From Sphingobium indicum BiD32 (GTDB lineage Bacteria; Pseudomonadota; Alphaproteobacteria; Sphingomonadales; Sphingomonadaceae), in NCBI RefSeq assembly GCF_000382885.1, contig NZ_CAVK010000183.1, forward strand, positions 1-62,668: 62,668 bases of DNA. Direction: 5' to 3'. Each line of letters starts with the position of its first letter. The first letter of the stretch is position 1. The notes beneath the pieces were generated by a model, which saw only the letters and a list, made by a program, of their open reading frames with translations, searched no databases and was not told the origin of the DNA. Positions 19,145 through 27,241 of this stretch are shown here, piece after piece. The position numbers and the translations under genes were made by a program.

Positions 19145-20839
19145 CTATCGAGTCAGATCCTGCCCGATGATGTGCAGGGTCCGATCGTCGATACATGCAA
19201 CGCCGCGCACGTCGGTGATGGTCGCTAGGGCATCAATATCCACCGGGCGTTGCAAGGAAATCCGCAGCCGCCCCGCAACCAGGCGGGTATCGACAATTGC
19301 CTCAGCCCCGCCCAGCGCCGCCACAATATCGGCCCGCGCTTCGACTGGCGCAGATGCTGGCGGCTCCGCGACGACCGGTGCGATTTGCGACGGAGCCACA
19401 GCCTGTGTGGTGGCCAGGCGGATTTCCTCCGAAACCTGATCTGCGATCGGACCAATGATCACCTGCACCGCCTGCGCCGACGGACGCAAGACAGCGACGG
19501 CACCGAGCGCCTTGAGGGCAGCGTCGTTTACACCAGCCTGATCCCTGACCACTAGGCGCAGCCGCGTAGTGCAAGCGCCGATCGTCTGGAGATTAGCGCT
19601 GCCGCCCAAGGCCGCCAGATAGGCCGCGCCGCGTTCCCCGCCTTGTGTGACGGCATCGGGCTGCGCTTCGGCTGGCTGGCGGCCTGGCGTCGCAAGGTTG
19701 AAGCGGCGGATGGCGAAAGAAAAAATGCTATAATAGGTCAGGAAATAGGCAACCCCCACCGGCAACAGCAGCCATGGCCGGGTCGCACGACCGAAATTGA
19801 GCAGATAGTCGAACAAACCCGCGGAAAAGCCGAAGCCCAGCCTGACGCCCAGCACGTCCATGATCACCATCGCGATGCCAGTCAGCACGGCGTGGATGGC
19901 ATAGAGCAACGGGGCGAGGAACATGAAGCTGAACTCGATCGGCTCCGTAACGCCGGTCAGGAAGGATGTCAGCGCCAGGCTGAGCAACATGCCGCCGACC
20001 GCCTTTTTCTGGTCTGGCAGCGCCGCGCGATATATGGCGAGGCACGCTGCGGGCAGCCCGAACATCATCACCGGGAAAAAGCCCGCCATGAACGCCCCGG
20101 CATGGGGGTCGCCAGCGAAGAAACGGCGCAAGTCGCCCGTCGTGCCGTTGAAATCGCCCAGCACGAACCAGGCGACATTGTTGAGAATATGGTGCAGACC
20201 GGTCACAAGCAGCAAACGGTTGATGACACCAAAGCCGAACAGGCCCAGATGGCCGGACGCAACCAATCCATGGCTGGCATGATCCAGCCCGGCATCCAGC
20301 ATTGCGTAACTGCCCCCGACCGCCAATGCCAGCCCCACCCCGGCTGCTCCGGCGACGATCGGCACGAAGCGTCGACCGCCGAAGAAGGACAGAAAGGCAG
20401 GTACGCTGATCGTGGCGTAGCGGTTATAGAGCGAACCGCCGATCAAGCCGGACGCAATGCCGATGGGCACGTCCAGCCGGGCAAAAGCCCTGGCCTTCCA
20501 AGCCTGCGCAACGGTTTGCGCCAGCGAGTCGGTCAGACCGGCAATCACATCGGACGGGACGGCGATCAGCGCGCGCCCTCCGTGCATGGTCACCAGATAG
20601 CAAACGACCCCTGCAAGCGCCGCCGCGCCATTGCCGTCGCGCGCGATCCCCGTAGCGACGCCGATGGCAAACAACAGACCCAGGCTGGAAAAGAGCGCGT
20701 CGCCTGCCGCTGCCAGCAGGGGAATGCCCAGCAGGTCGGGCTGGCCCAGCCGCAACAGCAACCCGGCAATCGGCAATACCGCGATCGGCAGCATCAGGGC
20801 GCGACCGATCGGCTGGAGCGATCCGACAATCTTCCTCAT
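19145..20839 (-). CDS. nagE: PTS EIICB, N-acetylglucosamine type, with a second degenerate EIIB
   Basis: A 564-residue membrane permease. The EIIC part (about 1-375) begins GRALMLPIAVLPIAGLLLRLG and has HHILNN and TGVTEPIEFSF, the substrate-site blocks of glucose/GlcNAc permeases. EIIB follows with the phosphorylated Cys in TIGACTTRLRL. A third part (about residues 500-560, ADIVAALGGAEAIVD onward) looks like another EIIB fold but lacks the CTTRLR cysteine. It takes up GlcNAc as GlcNAc-6-phosphate. It overlaps the EIIA-HPr-EI gene by 4 nt. No EIIA is fused here; that lies in the partner protein. Confidence 0.9.
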   Translation of the reverse strand: MRKIVGSLQPIGRALMLPIAVLPIAGLLLRLGQPDLLGIPLLAAAGDALFSSLGLLFAIGVATGIARDGNGAAALAGVVCYLVTMHGGRALIAVPSDVIAGLTDSLAQTVAQAWKARAFARLDVPIGIASGLIGGSLYNRYATISVPAFLSFFGGRRFVPIVAGAAGVGLALAVGGSYAMLDAGLDHASHGLVASGHLGLFGFGVINRLLLVTGLHHILNNVAWFVLGDFNGTTGDLRRFFAGDPHAGAFMAGFFPVMMFGLPAACLAIYRAALPDQKKAVGGMLLSLALTSFLTGVTEPIEFSFMFLAPLLYAIHAVLTGIAMVIMDVLGVRLGFGFSAGLFDYLLNFGRATRPWLLLPVGVAYFLTYYSIFSFAIRRFNLATPGRQPAEAQPDAVTQGGERGAAYLAALGGSANLQTIGACTTRLRLVVRDQAGVNDAALKALGAVAVLRPSAQAVQVIIGPIADQVSEEIRLATTQAVAPSQIAPVVAEPPASAPVEARADIVAALGGAEAIVDTRLVAGRLRISLQRPVDIDALATITDVRGVACIDDRTLHIIGQDLTR

Positions 20840-23340
20840 TGCGACAGCCCTTCCTCGAAACGACGCGCCAGCGCGCGTACCTGATCGGCGGATTCCAGTT
20901 GCAGCGCCGCTTCAGCATGACGGCGACACTCAGCAATGGACAGGCGGCGCACCAACGCATTGAGATCAGGCACAAAATGGGGTGCGGCCGACAATTCGGT
21001 GACACCCAGCCCCAGCAATAGCGGGATTGCAAGCCGGTCTGAAGCCAATCCGCCACAGACACCGACCCACCGCTTGTGGGTACTCGCACCGGCCGTCGTC
21101 AGCGCAATCAGGCCGAGTACCGCTGGATGGAGACCATCGACACCAGCCGCGACCGCCGGATTGCCGCGATCCATCGCCAGCGCATATTGGGTCAGGTCAT
21201 TGGTGCCGATCGAGAGGAAATCGGCATGGCGCGCCAGCATCGCGGCGGTGACGGCGGCGGCTGGCGTTTCAACCATGATGCCGACTTCGACCGGATGATC
21301 AATCACCAATTCCCGCCGCAGCGCATCCACCCGTTGCCGCACCGCCAGCAATTCGCTGACGCTAGCGACCATCGGCACCATGATGCGGCATTGGCCATGT
21401 GGCACGACCGACAATATGGCGCGCAATTGCCGGTCGAGTATGTCTGGCATGGCAAGGCCGACGCGAATACCGCGCAAACCCAGCGCTGGGTTTTCCTCTG
21501 CCGCTATCGGCAGATAGCTGGCCGGTTTGTCCCCGCCAATGTCGAGCAGCCGGATGATCAGCGGGCGGCCGTCCAGCCGCGCAGCGATGCGGCCGTACAG
21601 TGCCGCCTGTTCGGCGATGTCCGGCGCGCAATCGCGTTCGAGAAAGAGAAATTCGGTGCGGAGCAGGCCCGATCCTTCGGCACCATTTGCCATGGCGATA
21701 TCTGCGTCGTCCAGCGAACCGAGATTGGCGAATGCCTCGATTCGTATCCCGTCGCCACTGACGCAGGGCATCGCGGCACTGGCAACCGCGTCGGCGCGCG
21801 CCTGCGACCTGCGCACGACTTTGGCTCTTGCCGCCGCCAGCGTCTCTGGCGCGGGATCGGGCAGGATCAAACCATCATCGGCGTCAAGGATGAGCGGCGT
21901 TCCGTCGGCAATGGCAAAGAGCGGCCGCCCCACCGCGACCAGCATGGGCAGCCCCCGGCTGGCGGCCAATATCGCGACATGCGATGTCGGGCCACCGCCT
22001 TCCAGCGCGATACCCACCACATGCGTATCCAGCGCCATGACCTGCGAAGGCACAAGTTCGTCAGCCAAAAGGATCGTGCCAGGCGGGAAGGACGGGACTT
22101 CATCCGGGGTGCCGGTCAGAATATGCAGCACCTGCCGTTCCAGATCGAGCAGATCATCGGCCCGCTCTGCGAAACGCGCGTCGCCCATGGCCCGCATCGT
22201 TCCCGCCATGTCGCGGCAGGCGTGCCGCCATGCGTGGCCGGCATCGCGCCCCGCATCGACATGCGCAAAGGCGCTATGTTGCAGCGCAGGATCGTCCAGG
22301 AAGGCCGCATGGGCGCGGCGGATGGCCGCATCGGCATCATGGCCGCCAGATTGTGTCAGTCGCTGCCGCATCACATGGATCGCGTCGTTGAGGCGCTGAT
22401 TTTCCACATCAATACCCTGCCCGTCGCGCGGCAGGTCAATATCAACGACGCGCAGCCAATGCGCAGTGCCGACACAATAGCCGGGCGCAGCGAGTGTCCC
22501 GCCCAGCGCGCCGTCCGGCAGTATGCGTGAGCCGGACAGCATAGGCTGGACGGCGACGGGATGCCCTGCCCCTTCAATCTCGTCCATGCCGCTTTCAATC
22601 AGCGCGCGGATAGCGGCGACAGCCGCCGCCGCATCCTCGCCCGTTGCCACAATGTCGATCTGGTCGTTCAAGCGAATGCCCAGCTGCAAAAGGCCGATCG
22701 GCGAGCGGGTCGATGCCTCACACCCGTCCTTGACCAGCCAGCTGGTCGCGACGAAGGCGCGGGCCGCTTCGCCGATGCGCGCAGCAGGTCGGGCATGGAT
22801 GCCATGGACCATCGGAACGCATAGGGTGGAGGTTGCTCGGTTTGCGCCATCCGTCGTGGCGACCAGTGCTACGGCCGCTTCGACTGGCTCCAGATACAAT
22901 ATGCCTTCGCCAACGCCCACCAACTGCCCGGTAACGCAGCGTTGGATACGGAAAGATTCGGCGTTGGTGATGATAATCGGTGTGATCAGTGACGGGACGG
23001 ATTGTGCCACGGCATCGAGATCGAACCGGATGAGCGGCTGGCCGCGCGCCACCCGATCACCCACGGTGACCAGCGGATCGAACCCCTTGCCGCCCAGCGC
23101 AACAGTGTCGATGCCCAGATGCATCAGCACCTCAACCCCGCCCTCGCCACGCAATGTCACGGCATGGCAACTGGCGTGCAGGATCATGATTTCGCCATCG
23201 CACGGCGCGTGGAGCAACCCGGCCAACGGGTCTATCGCAATGCCATCGCCCAGCATCCGGCCGGAAAAAACAGCATCCGGCACATCGTCCATGACCGTTG
23301 TCCAGCCATGCAGCGGGGAGGTGAGGATGATTGATCCCAT
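20836..23340 (-). CDS. Fused EIIA-HPr-EI phosphotransferase
   Basis: An 834-residue cytoplasmic protein carrying the whole soluble PTS relay. EIIA(Glc-type) comes first with its active His in VLMHLGIDTVAL (about residue 75), then HPr with HGIHARPAARIGEAAR (about residue 180), then EI from about 250. EI shows its phospho-His in GGPTSHVAIL, the metal block SIGTNDLTQYALAMDR and the active Cys in VGVCGGLASD. It passes phosphate from PEP to NagE, to which it is coupled by an ATGA overlap. A dedicated fused relay is usual for GlcNAc PTS loci of this type in proteobacteria. Confidence 0.93.
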   Translation of the reverse strand: MGSIILTSPLHGWTTVMDDVPDAVFSGRMLGDGIAIDPLAGLLHAPCDGEIMILHASCHAVTLRGEGGVEVLMHLGIDTVALGGKGFDPLVTVGDRVARGQPLIRFDLDAVAQSVPSLITPIIITNAESFRIQRCVTGQLVGVGEGILYLEPVEAAVALVATTDGANRATSTLCVPMVHGIHARPAARIGEAARAFVATSWLVKDGCEASTRSPIGLLQLGIRLNDQIDIVATGEDAAAAVAAIRALIESGMDEIEGAGHPVAVQPMLSGSRILPDGALGGTLAAPGYCVGTAHWLRVVDIDLPRDGQGIDVENQRLNDAIHVMRQRLTQSGGHDADAAIRRAHAAFLDDPALQHSAFAHVDAGRDAGHAWRHACRDMAGTMRAMGDARFAERADDLLDLERQVLHILTGTPDEVPSFPPGTILLADELVPSQVMALDTHVVGIALEGGGPTSHVAILAASRGLPMLVAVGRPLFAIADGTPLILDADDGLILPDPAPETLAAARAKVVRRSQARADAVASAAMPCVSGDGIRIEAFANLGSLDDADIAMANGAEGSGLLRTEFLFLERDCAPDIAEQAALYGRIAARLDGRPLIIRLLDIGGDKPASYLPIAAEENPALGLRGIRVGLAMPDILDRQLRAILSVVPHGQCRIMVPMVASVSELLAVRQRVDALRRELVIDHPVEVGIMVETPAAAVTAAMLARHADFLSIGTNDLTQYALAMDRGNPAVAAGVDGLHPAVLGLIALTTAGASTHKRWVGVCGGLASDRLAIPLLLGLGVTELSAAPHFVPDLNALVRRLSIAECRRHAEAALQLESADQVRALARRFEEGLSQ

Positions 23341-23400
23341 TGCGTTCCCTTCATCCCGGCCATCCGCCAGGAGCCAAATTTCAACCTGCGCCGAACAGGC

Positions 23401-24531
23401 TCAGAATAGCCGCTGACCGCCGATCCATGTGCCGCGGACCCGAAGATCCCGGTCCAGCCAGACGAAATCCGCGCGATGGCCTGGTTCGATCATGCCATAG
23501 CGATCCGACAGGCGTAAAAATGCAGCCGGGTTGACGCTTGCCATAGCCACAGCCTCGTCCAGCGAGACGCCAATGCCGTGCATGTTCCGCACCGCCTGCG
23601 CCATGTCGAGATCCGATCCGGCCAATGTCCCTTGCGCATTGACGCAAACCCCGTCCTCTACACGGATCGTCTCGCCATTCAGGACGAAACTCTTGTCGTC
23701 GCATCCCACGGTCGGCATGGCATCAGTCACAAGCATGAACCGATCATGCGGACGGGCAGCCAGTGCCACGCGGATTGCGGCAGGGTGGGCGTGGACACCA
23801 TCCATGATCAGGCCGCAATAGAGCGTGTCATCCTCCAGTACGGCACCGACAACGCCTGGCTCGCGATGATGCAGCGGCGACATGGCGTTGAACAAATGCG
23901 TCACGCCCCGTGCGCCAGCATCAATAGCCGCGCGCGTCTGGGCATAAGTCGCGTTGCTATGGCCAATGCTGACGATGACACCCGCGCGTACGAGCGCCTC
24001 TACCGCAGCAGGATCATTGGCTTCAGGAGCCAAAGTCACCATCACCACACCCCATCTGGGCCGGGTAAGTAGAGCAATGGCTTCGTCGTCAAGGGGACGA
24101 AAATGTGCCGAATCATGAATGCCGCGTCGCGCGTCGGACAGGAATGGACCTTCGATATGGATCCCGACCACCCCGGGCACCCCACCCTCTATCGCCTGAT
24201 CGACGACGTCGAGCGCAACCGCGACATCCTCCAGCGGTGCGCTGATCAGCGTCGGCAGAAAAGCGGTCGTGCCAAAGCGCGCGTGCGCGGCGCCAATCCG
24301 TCTAATGCTGCGGGTGTCGATGCGTTCGTTGAACAATATACCGCCGCCGCCATTGACCTGGGTATCAATAAAGCCGGGGACTAGATAGCCGCCTTCCAGA
24401 TCAATGGCAGTCGCGCTATCGCCGATCGGCACGAGTTCGCCGATCAATTGCCCGTAAATATGCAGCACTACGCCATCGAGTGCGCGTCGTCCGGTCAATA
24501 TACGGCCGTTGCGAAACCCCGTCATGCTCAT
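23401..24531 (-). CDS. nagA: N-acetylglucosamine-6-phosphate deacetylase
   Basis: A 376-residue amidohydrolase. Blocks in order: LVPGFIDTQVNGGGGILFN (metal region), TLISAP, VGIHIEGPFLSDARRG with the conserved Glu, SIGHSNATYAQ, THLFNAMSPLHHREPG, IMDGVHAHP, and MLVTDAMPTVG with the catalytic Asp. It removes acetate from GlcNAc-6-phosphate made by NagE. It overlaps the deaminase gene by 4 nt and is followed by the PTS gene after 60 nt. Length is normal. Confidence 0.95.
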   Translation of the reverse strand: MSMTGFRNGRILTGRRALDGVVLHIYGQLIGELVPIGDSATAIDLEGGYLVPGFIDTQVNGGGGILFNERIDTRSIRRIGAAHARFGTTAFLPTLISAPLEDVAVALDVVDQAIEGGVPGVVGIHIEGPFLSDARRGIHDSAHFRPLDDEAIALLTRPRWGVVMVTLAPEANDPAAVEALVRAGVIVSIGHSNATYAQTRAAIDAGARGVTHLFNAMSPLHHREPGVVGAVLEDDTLYCGLIMDGVHAHPAAIRVALAARPHDRFMLVTDAMPTVGCDDKSFVLNGETIRVEDGVCVNAQGTLAGSDLDMAQAVRNMHGIGVSLDEAVAMASVNPAAFLRLSDRYGMIEPGHRADFVWLDRDLRVRGTWIGGQRLF

Positions 24532-25571
24532 CGGGTTTCAGTGACCTTGCGCAGATAGGGTGGCTGGTCTGGATCAAAACCGCGCGCGCGGGCAAGCCGT
24601 TCGGCAGCGGCATAGAAGGACTGGATAAGCAATATCGGTTCCAGCAGTGCATGGGTGGCGAGCGTGGGCAGCGGACTGTCCGCGCCCGCGCGACAATCGG
24701 CCAGCAGCACATTGGCACCGCGATCGGCAAATTGGGCAGCAGCAGCCAGCACATCATCGCCGGATTTGTCGGATGTCGCAAAGGCAATGACCGGAAATGC
24801 CTGGTCTATAATGGCCATCGGGCCGTGGCGCACTTCCGCGCTCGAAAAACCTTCAGCATGGAGTCCGCAGGTTTCCTTGAGCTTGAGCGCTGCCTCCTGT
24901 GCAATGGACAGACCATAACCCCGACCTATGATGAACAGATTGCGCGCATCCGCCAGCGCATCGACCAAAGGGGTCCAATCCAGTTCATAGGCCATGTCGA
25001 GCATGGTTGGCAGGCGGGCAAGGGCATCGCGCAGACGGGCATCATCGCGCCACCATGCCGCGATTGCCGCCAGCCCTGCGAGTGAGGCAATGAAAGACTT
25101 GGTCGCCGCAACCGACGTCTCGGTTCCTGCGCACAATGGCAACAGGCAGTCAGCCATCGTTGCCAACGGCGAATCTTCGTCATTGATGAGTGCAACGATA
25201 TAGGCGCCAGCAGCCTTGTACCGCTCGACGGTCGATAGCAGGTCAGGGCTGCGGCCCGACTGGGAAATGGCGATCAACAGCGCGCTGGTTTGCTGGAATT
25301 CTGTCGAAAAGACCGAGGTGACCGAGGGCGCCGCCGACGCAACGGGCAAGCCAAGCAGCGTTTCGATGAGATATTTGCCGTAGGTCGCGGCATGATCGGA
25401 CGATCCGCGCGCGCAGGTGATCACCAGAGTCGGCGGGCTGGCGCGCAGTCTTTGCGACAGGGCATCAAGCGCCGGGCCATTGCGTGCAAGAAAACGGGCA
25501 ACCGCTTCGCCGCCCTCTCCTGCTTCCTGCCGCATCGCGGATGTCCCGGATTGCAGCTCAACATTGGACAT
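24528..25571 (-). CDS. nagB-II: Glucosamine-6-phosphate deaminase, SIS type (NagB-II)
   Basis: A 347-residue protein made of two SIS domains without the glutaminase part of GlmS. Blocks: TCARGSSDHAATYGKYLIETLL, LLIAISQSGRSPDLL, GTETSVAATKSFIASLAGL, GRGYGLSIAQEAALKLKETCGLHAEGFSSAEVRHGPMAI and the C-terminal DPDQPPYLRKVTETR. The family converts GlcN-6-phosphate to fructose-6-phosphate and ammonia. It is first after the GntR gene and coupled to nagA, giving the complete path from GlcNAc to glycolysis in one operon. Confidence 0.92.
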   Translation of the reverse strand: MSNVELQSGTSAMRQEAGEGGEAVARFLARNGPALDALSQRLRASPPTLVITCARGSSDHAATYGKYLIETLLGLPVASAAPSVTSVFSTEFQQTSALLIAISQSGRSPDLLSTVERYKAAGAYIVALINDEDSPLATMADCLLPLCAGTETSVAATKSFIASLAGLAAIAAWWRDDARLRDALARLPTMLDMAYELDWTPLVDALADARNLFIIGRGYGLSIAQEAALKLKETCGLHAEGFSSAEVRHGPMAIIDQAFPVIAFATSDKSGDDVLAAAAQFADRGANVLLADCRAGADSPLPTLATHALLEPILLIQSFYAAAERLARARGFDPDQPPYLRKVTETR

Positions 25572-25599
25572 CTAACCCCCTGACGCGCGACCGACCGCG

Positions 25600-26340
25600 C
25601 TACGTTGCGTTAAGTTCGGCAACGACGTCATAGGCGTCGCCCCGATAATAGGATTGGGTAAATTCAACGGCTTCGCCGTCCGCCAGAAAGCCGCGTCGTT
25701 CAATGAACAGGCCTGCATGGCCCGTTTCGACGCCCAGCCGCTTGCACTGCTCCAATGGGAAATGCATCGCGCGCAGCCGTTGCAATGCGCGCACCGGCCG
25801 ATTGCCGACCGCTTCCAGCGCGGCATAGAGCGAATCATCGACAGCACCGACGCCAGACAGGCAGCGCCCGACAATCGTGGAATATTCGATTGCCATCGGC
25901 ACATCGTCGGCAAAGCGCATACGTTGAAAACGATAGACCTGCGTGCCGGGCGATAGGCCAAGCGAGAGCGATTCTTCAGGTGTCACCAGCCCTTCGGACT
26001 TGGCCAGCCACTTGCTGCTGGGACGCCGCCCCCGCGCAATCATATCCTCGGAAAAGGACGATAGTTTTGAAAAGCTTTTTTCGACGCGCGCAGCCACGAA
26101 CGTCCCTGCGCCACGCCGACGCACGACAAGCCCTTCCTGTGCCAGTCCGTCAATCGCCTTGCGCACCGTGATGCGCGAAACGCCATATTCCACCGCCAGA
26201 TCCCGTTCGGCAGGGATCATATCATCCTGAACCAGCAGGCGCGTTTCGATGGCCTGGCGCACCAACTGCTGCAATTGGAGATATAATGGAATTCGCAGGT
26301 CTTCCCGCAACTGCCCGATACGGTTTGAAAAGGACGTCAT
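25600..26340 (-). CDS. GntR/HutC-family regulator of the GlcNAc operon
   Basis: A 246-residue regulator. I take the start at 26340 (MTSFSNRIGQL), preceded by GGGGG, rather than 26403. The GntR winged helix is PLYLQLQQLVRQAIETRLL through AERDLAVEYGVSRITVRKAIDGLAQEGLVVRRRGAGTFV; a UTRA effector domain follows. HutC/NagR-like regulators of this kind sense GlcN-6-P or GlcNAc-6-P. It heads the nag genes with 28 nt to nagB-II, so it is probably autoregulated, and it may also act on the TonB receptor and the glycosidase operon. Confidence 0.87.
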   Translation of the reverse strand: MTSFSNRIGQLREDLRIPLYLQLQQLVRQAIETRLLVQDDMIPAERDLAVEYGVSRITVRKAIDGLAQEGLVVRRRGAGTFVAARVEKSFSKLSSFSEDMIARGRRPSSKWLAKSEGLVTPEESLSLGLSPGTQVYRFQRMRFADDVPMAIEYSTIVGRCLSGVGAVDDSLYAALEAVGNRPVRALQRLRAMHFPLEQCKRLGVETGHAGLFIERRGFLADGEAVEFTQSYYRGDAYDVVAELNAT

Positions 26341-27241
26341 AATACCCCCGGAATAAGTCGGCATCCCAAAGGACCGAACGTAGTGGAGGGTTTGATCAAG
26401 CACAACCGAGGGTTTAGGTTATATAATGGTATTGTTCAAGTCCTATTTTTCATCGGTAGGATCATCTCCTAACATGGACACCAAGGCGAGGACAGGCCAA
26501 TCTCCAAACGCGCGCGCAAGTGAAGGTAAAGGCGAGAATCTAAGAGAAACTGGCATATCTGCCACACATTTTGTCGATGGCTGGAACATATGGCCAAATC
26601 CTGATGACCATGAATTTGCCACATATCATTTATTTTACAGTGGTTTAGCGTAATTTTTCGTTTTTCGACGCCCAAAATGCATTTTTCAGTGGATTTTCCC
26701 GATTCAGGATATACCATAGTCGATACCACATTCACATTATATAATACCTGTGAATAACCAGTAGCAGCGCCTGGTTGGATTGCCGGGTCCGCCTGCGCGA
26801 CAAAATCGGCGCATGCGCCAGAGGATTTAGGGACATTAATGGTTTTGCGACATTCCTCATCATTGATTGCGCAGCCGTCGGCTCCTGAGTCCTCGCTGGA
26901 CTGTGCCGGGATTGGCATCCAGGCAAACCTGCGCAACGCCGTCGCTCCTGCCGAGGCGCGGGCAACGCCACCCCCTTTCTACAAGAACGAACGCGCCTGC
27001 GTCGGCAGCATCAACATAGGCTTCTGATCGTGTGGGGCTGGTCCATCCGTCAGGGCATGGCCTGTATCAACGGTGTGACCGACCTTTCCGTTCCTCCCTT
27101 ATGCCTGTCACTCTCCAAACGGCAGGCATATTCTAGGCAGGCAACTGCCGCGGGCGGCCCACTGCACGGGGTCGCCCGTCCTTGTTTCCAGAACCGGCGG
27201 GATGCACAAGGGTATCCGCCATAGCAAAGGAGCTTACGCCG
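26341..27241. other. 900-bp intergenic region between gntR and the glycosidase operon
   Basis: It must hold the divergent promoters of gntR and of the GH20-led operon. Bases 26540-26760 are clearly richer in AT than their neighbours. TTATATAAT occurs twice (about 26419 and 26737). I see no gene: the short ORFs have no motif or plausible start signal. AAAGGAG before 27242 is the ribosome-binding site of the GH20 gene. No clear sigma-70 pair could be picked for the operon. Confidence 0.5.
26730..26755. promoter_or_regulatory. Inverted repeat, candidate operator
   Basis: ATTCACA (26730-26736) and TGTGAAT (26749-26755) are perfect complements around 12 nt that contain TTATATAA. It lies 390 bp from gntR and 487 bp from the GH20 start. 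Confidence 0.35.

Noticed and set aside
21076..22530. 484-codon plus-strand ORF opposite the EIIA-HPr-EI gene
   Set aside because: Shadow frame, rich in Arg, His and Gln with no motif, while the minus strand has intact PTS domains.
26426..26653. 75-codon ORF between gntR and the GH20 gene
   Set aside because: Low-complexity AT-rich text without family motif or start signal; more likely control region.
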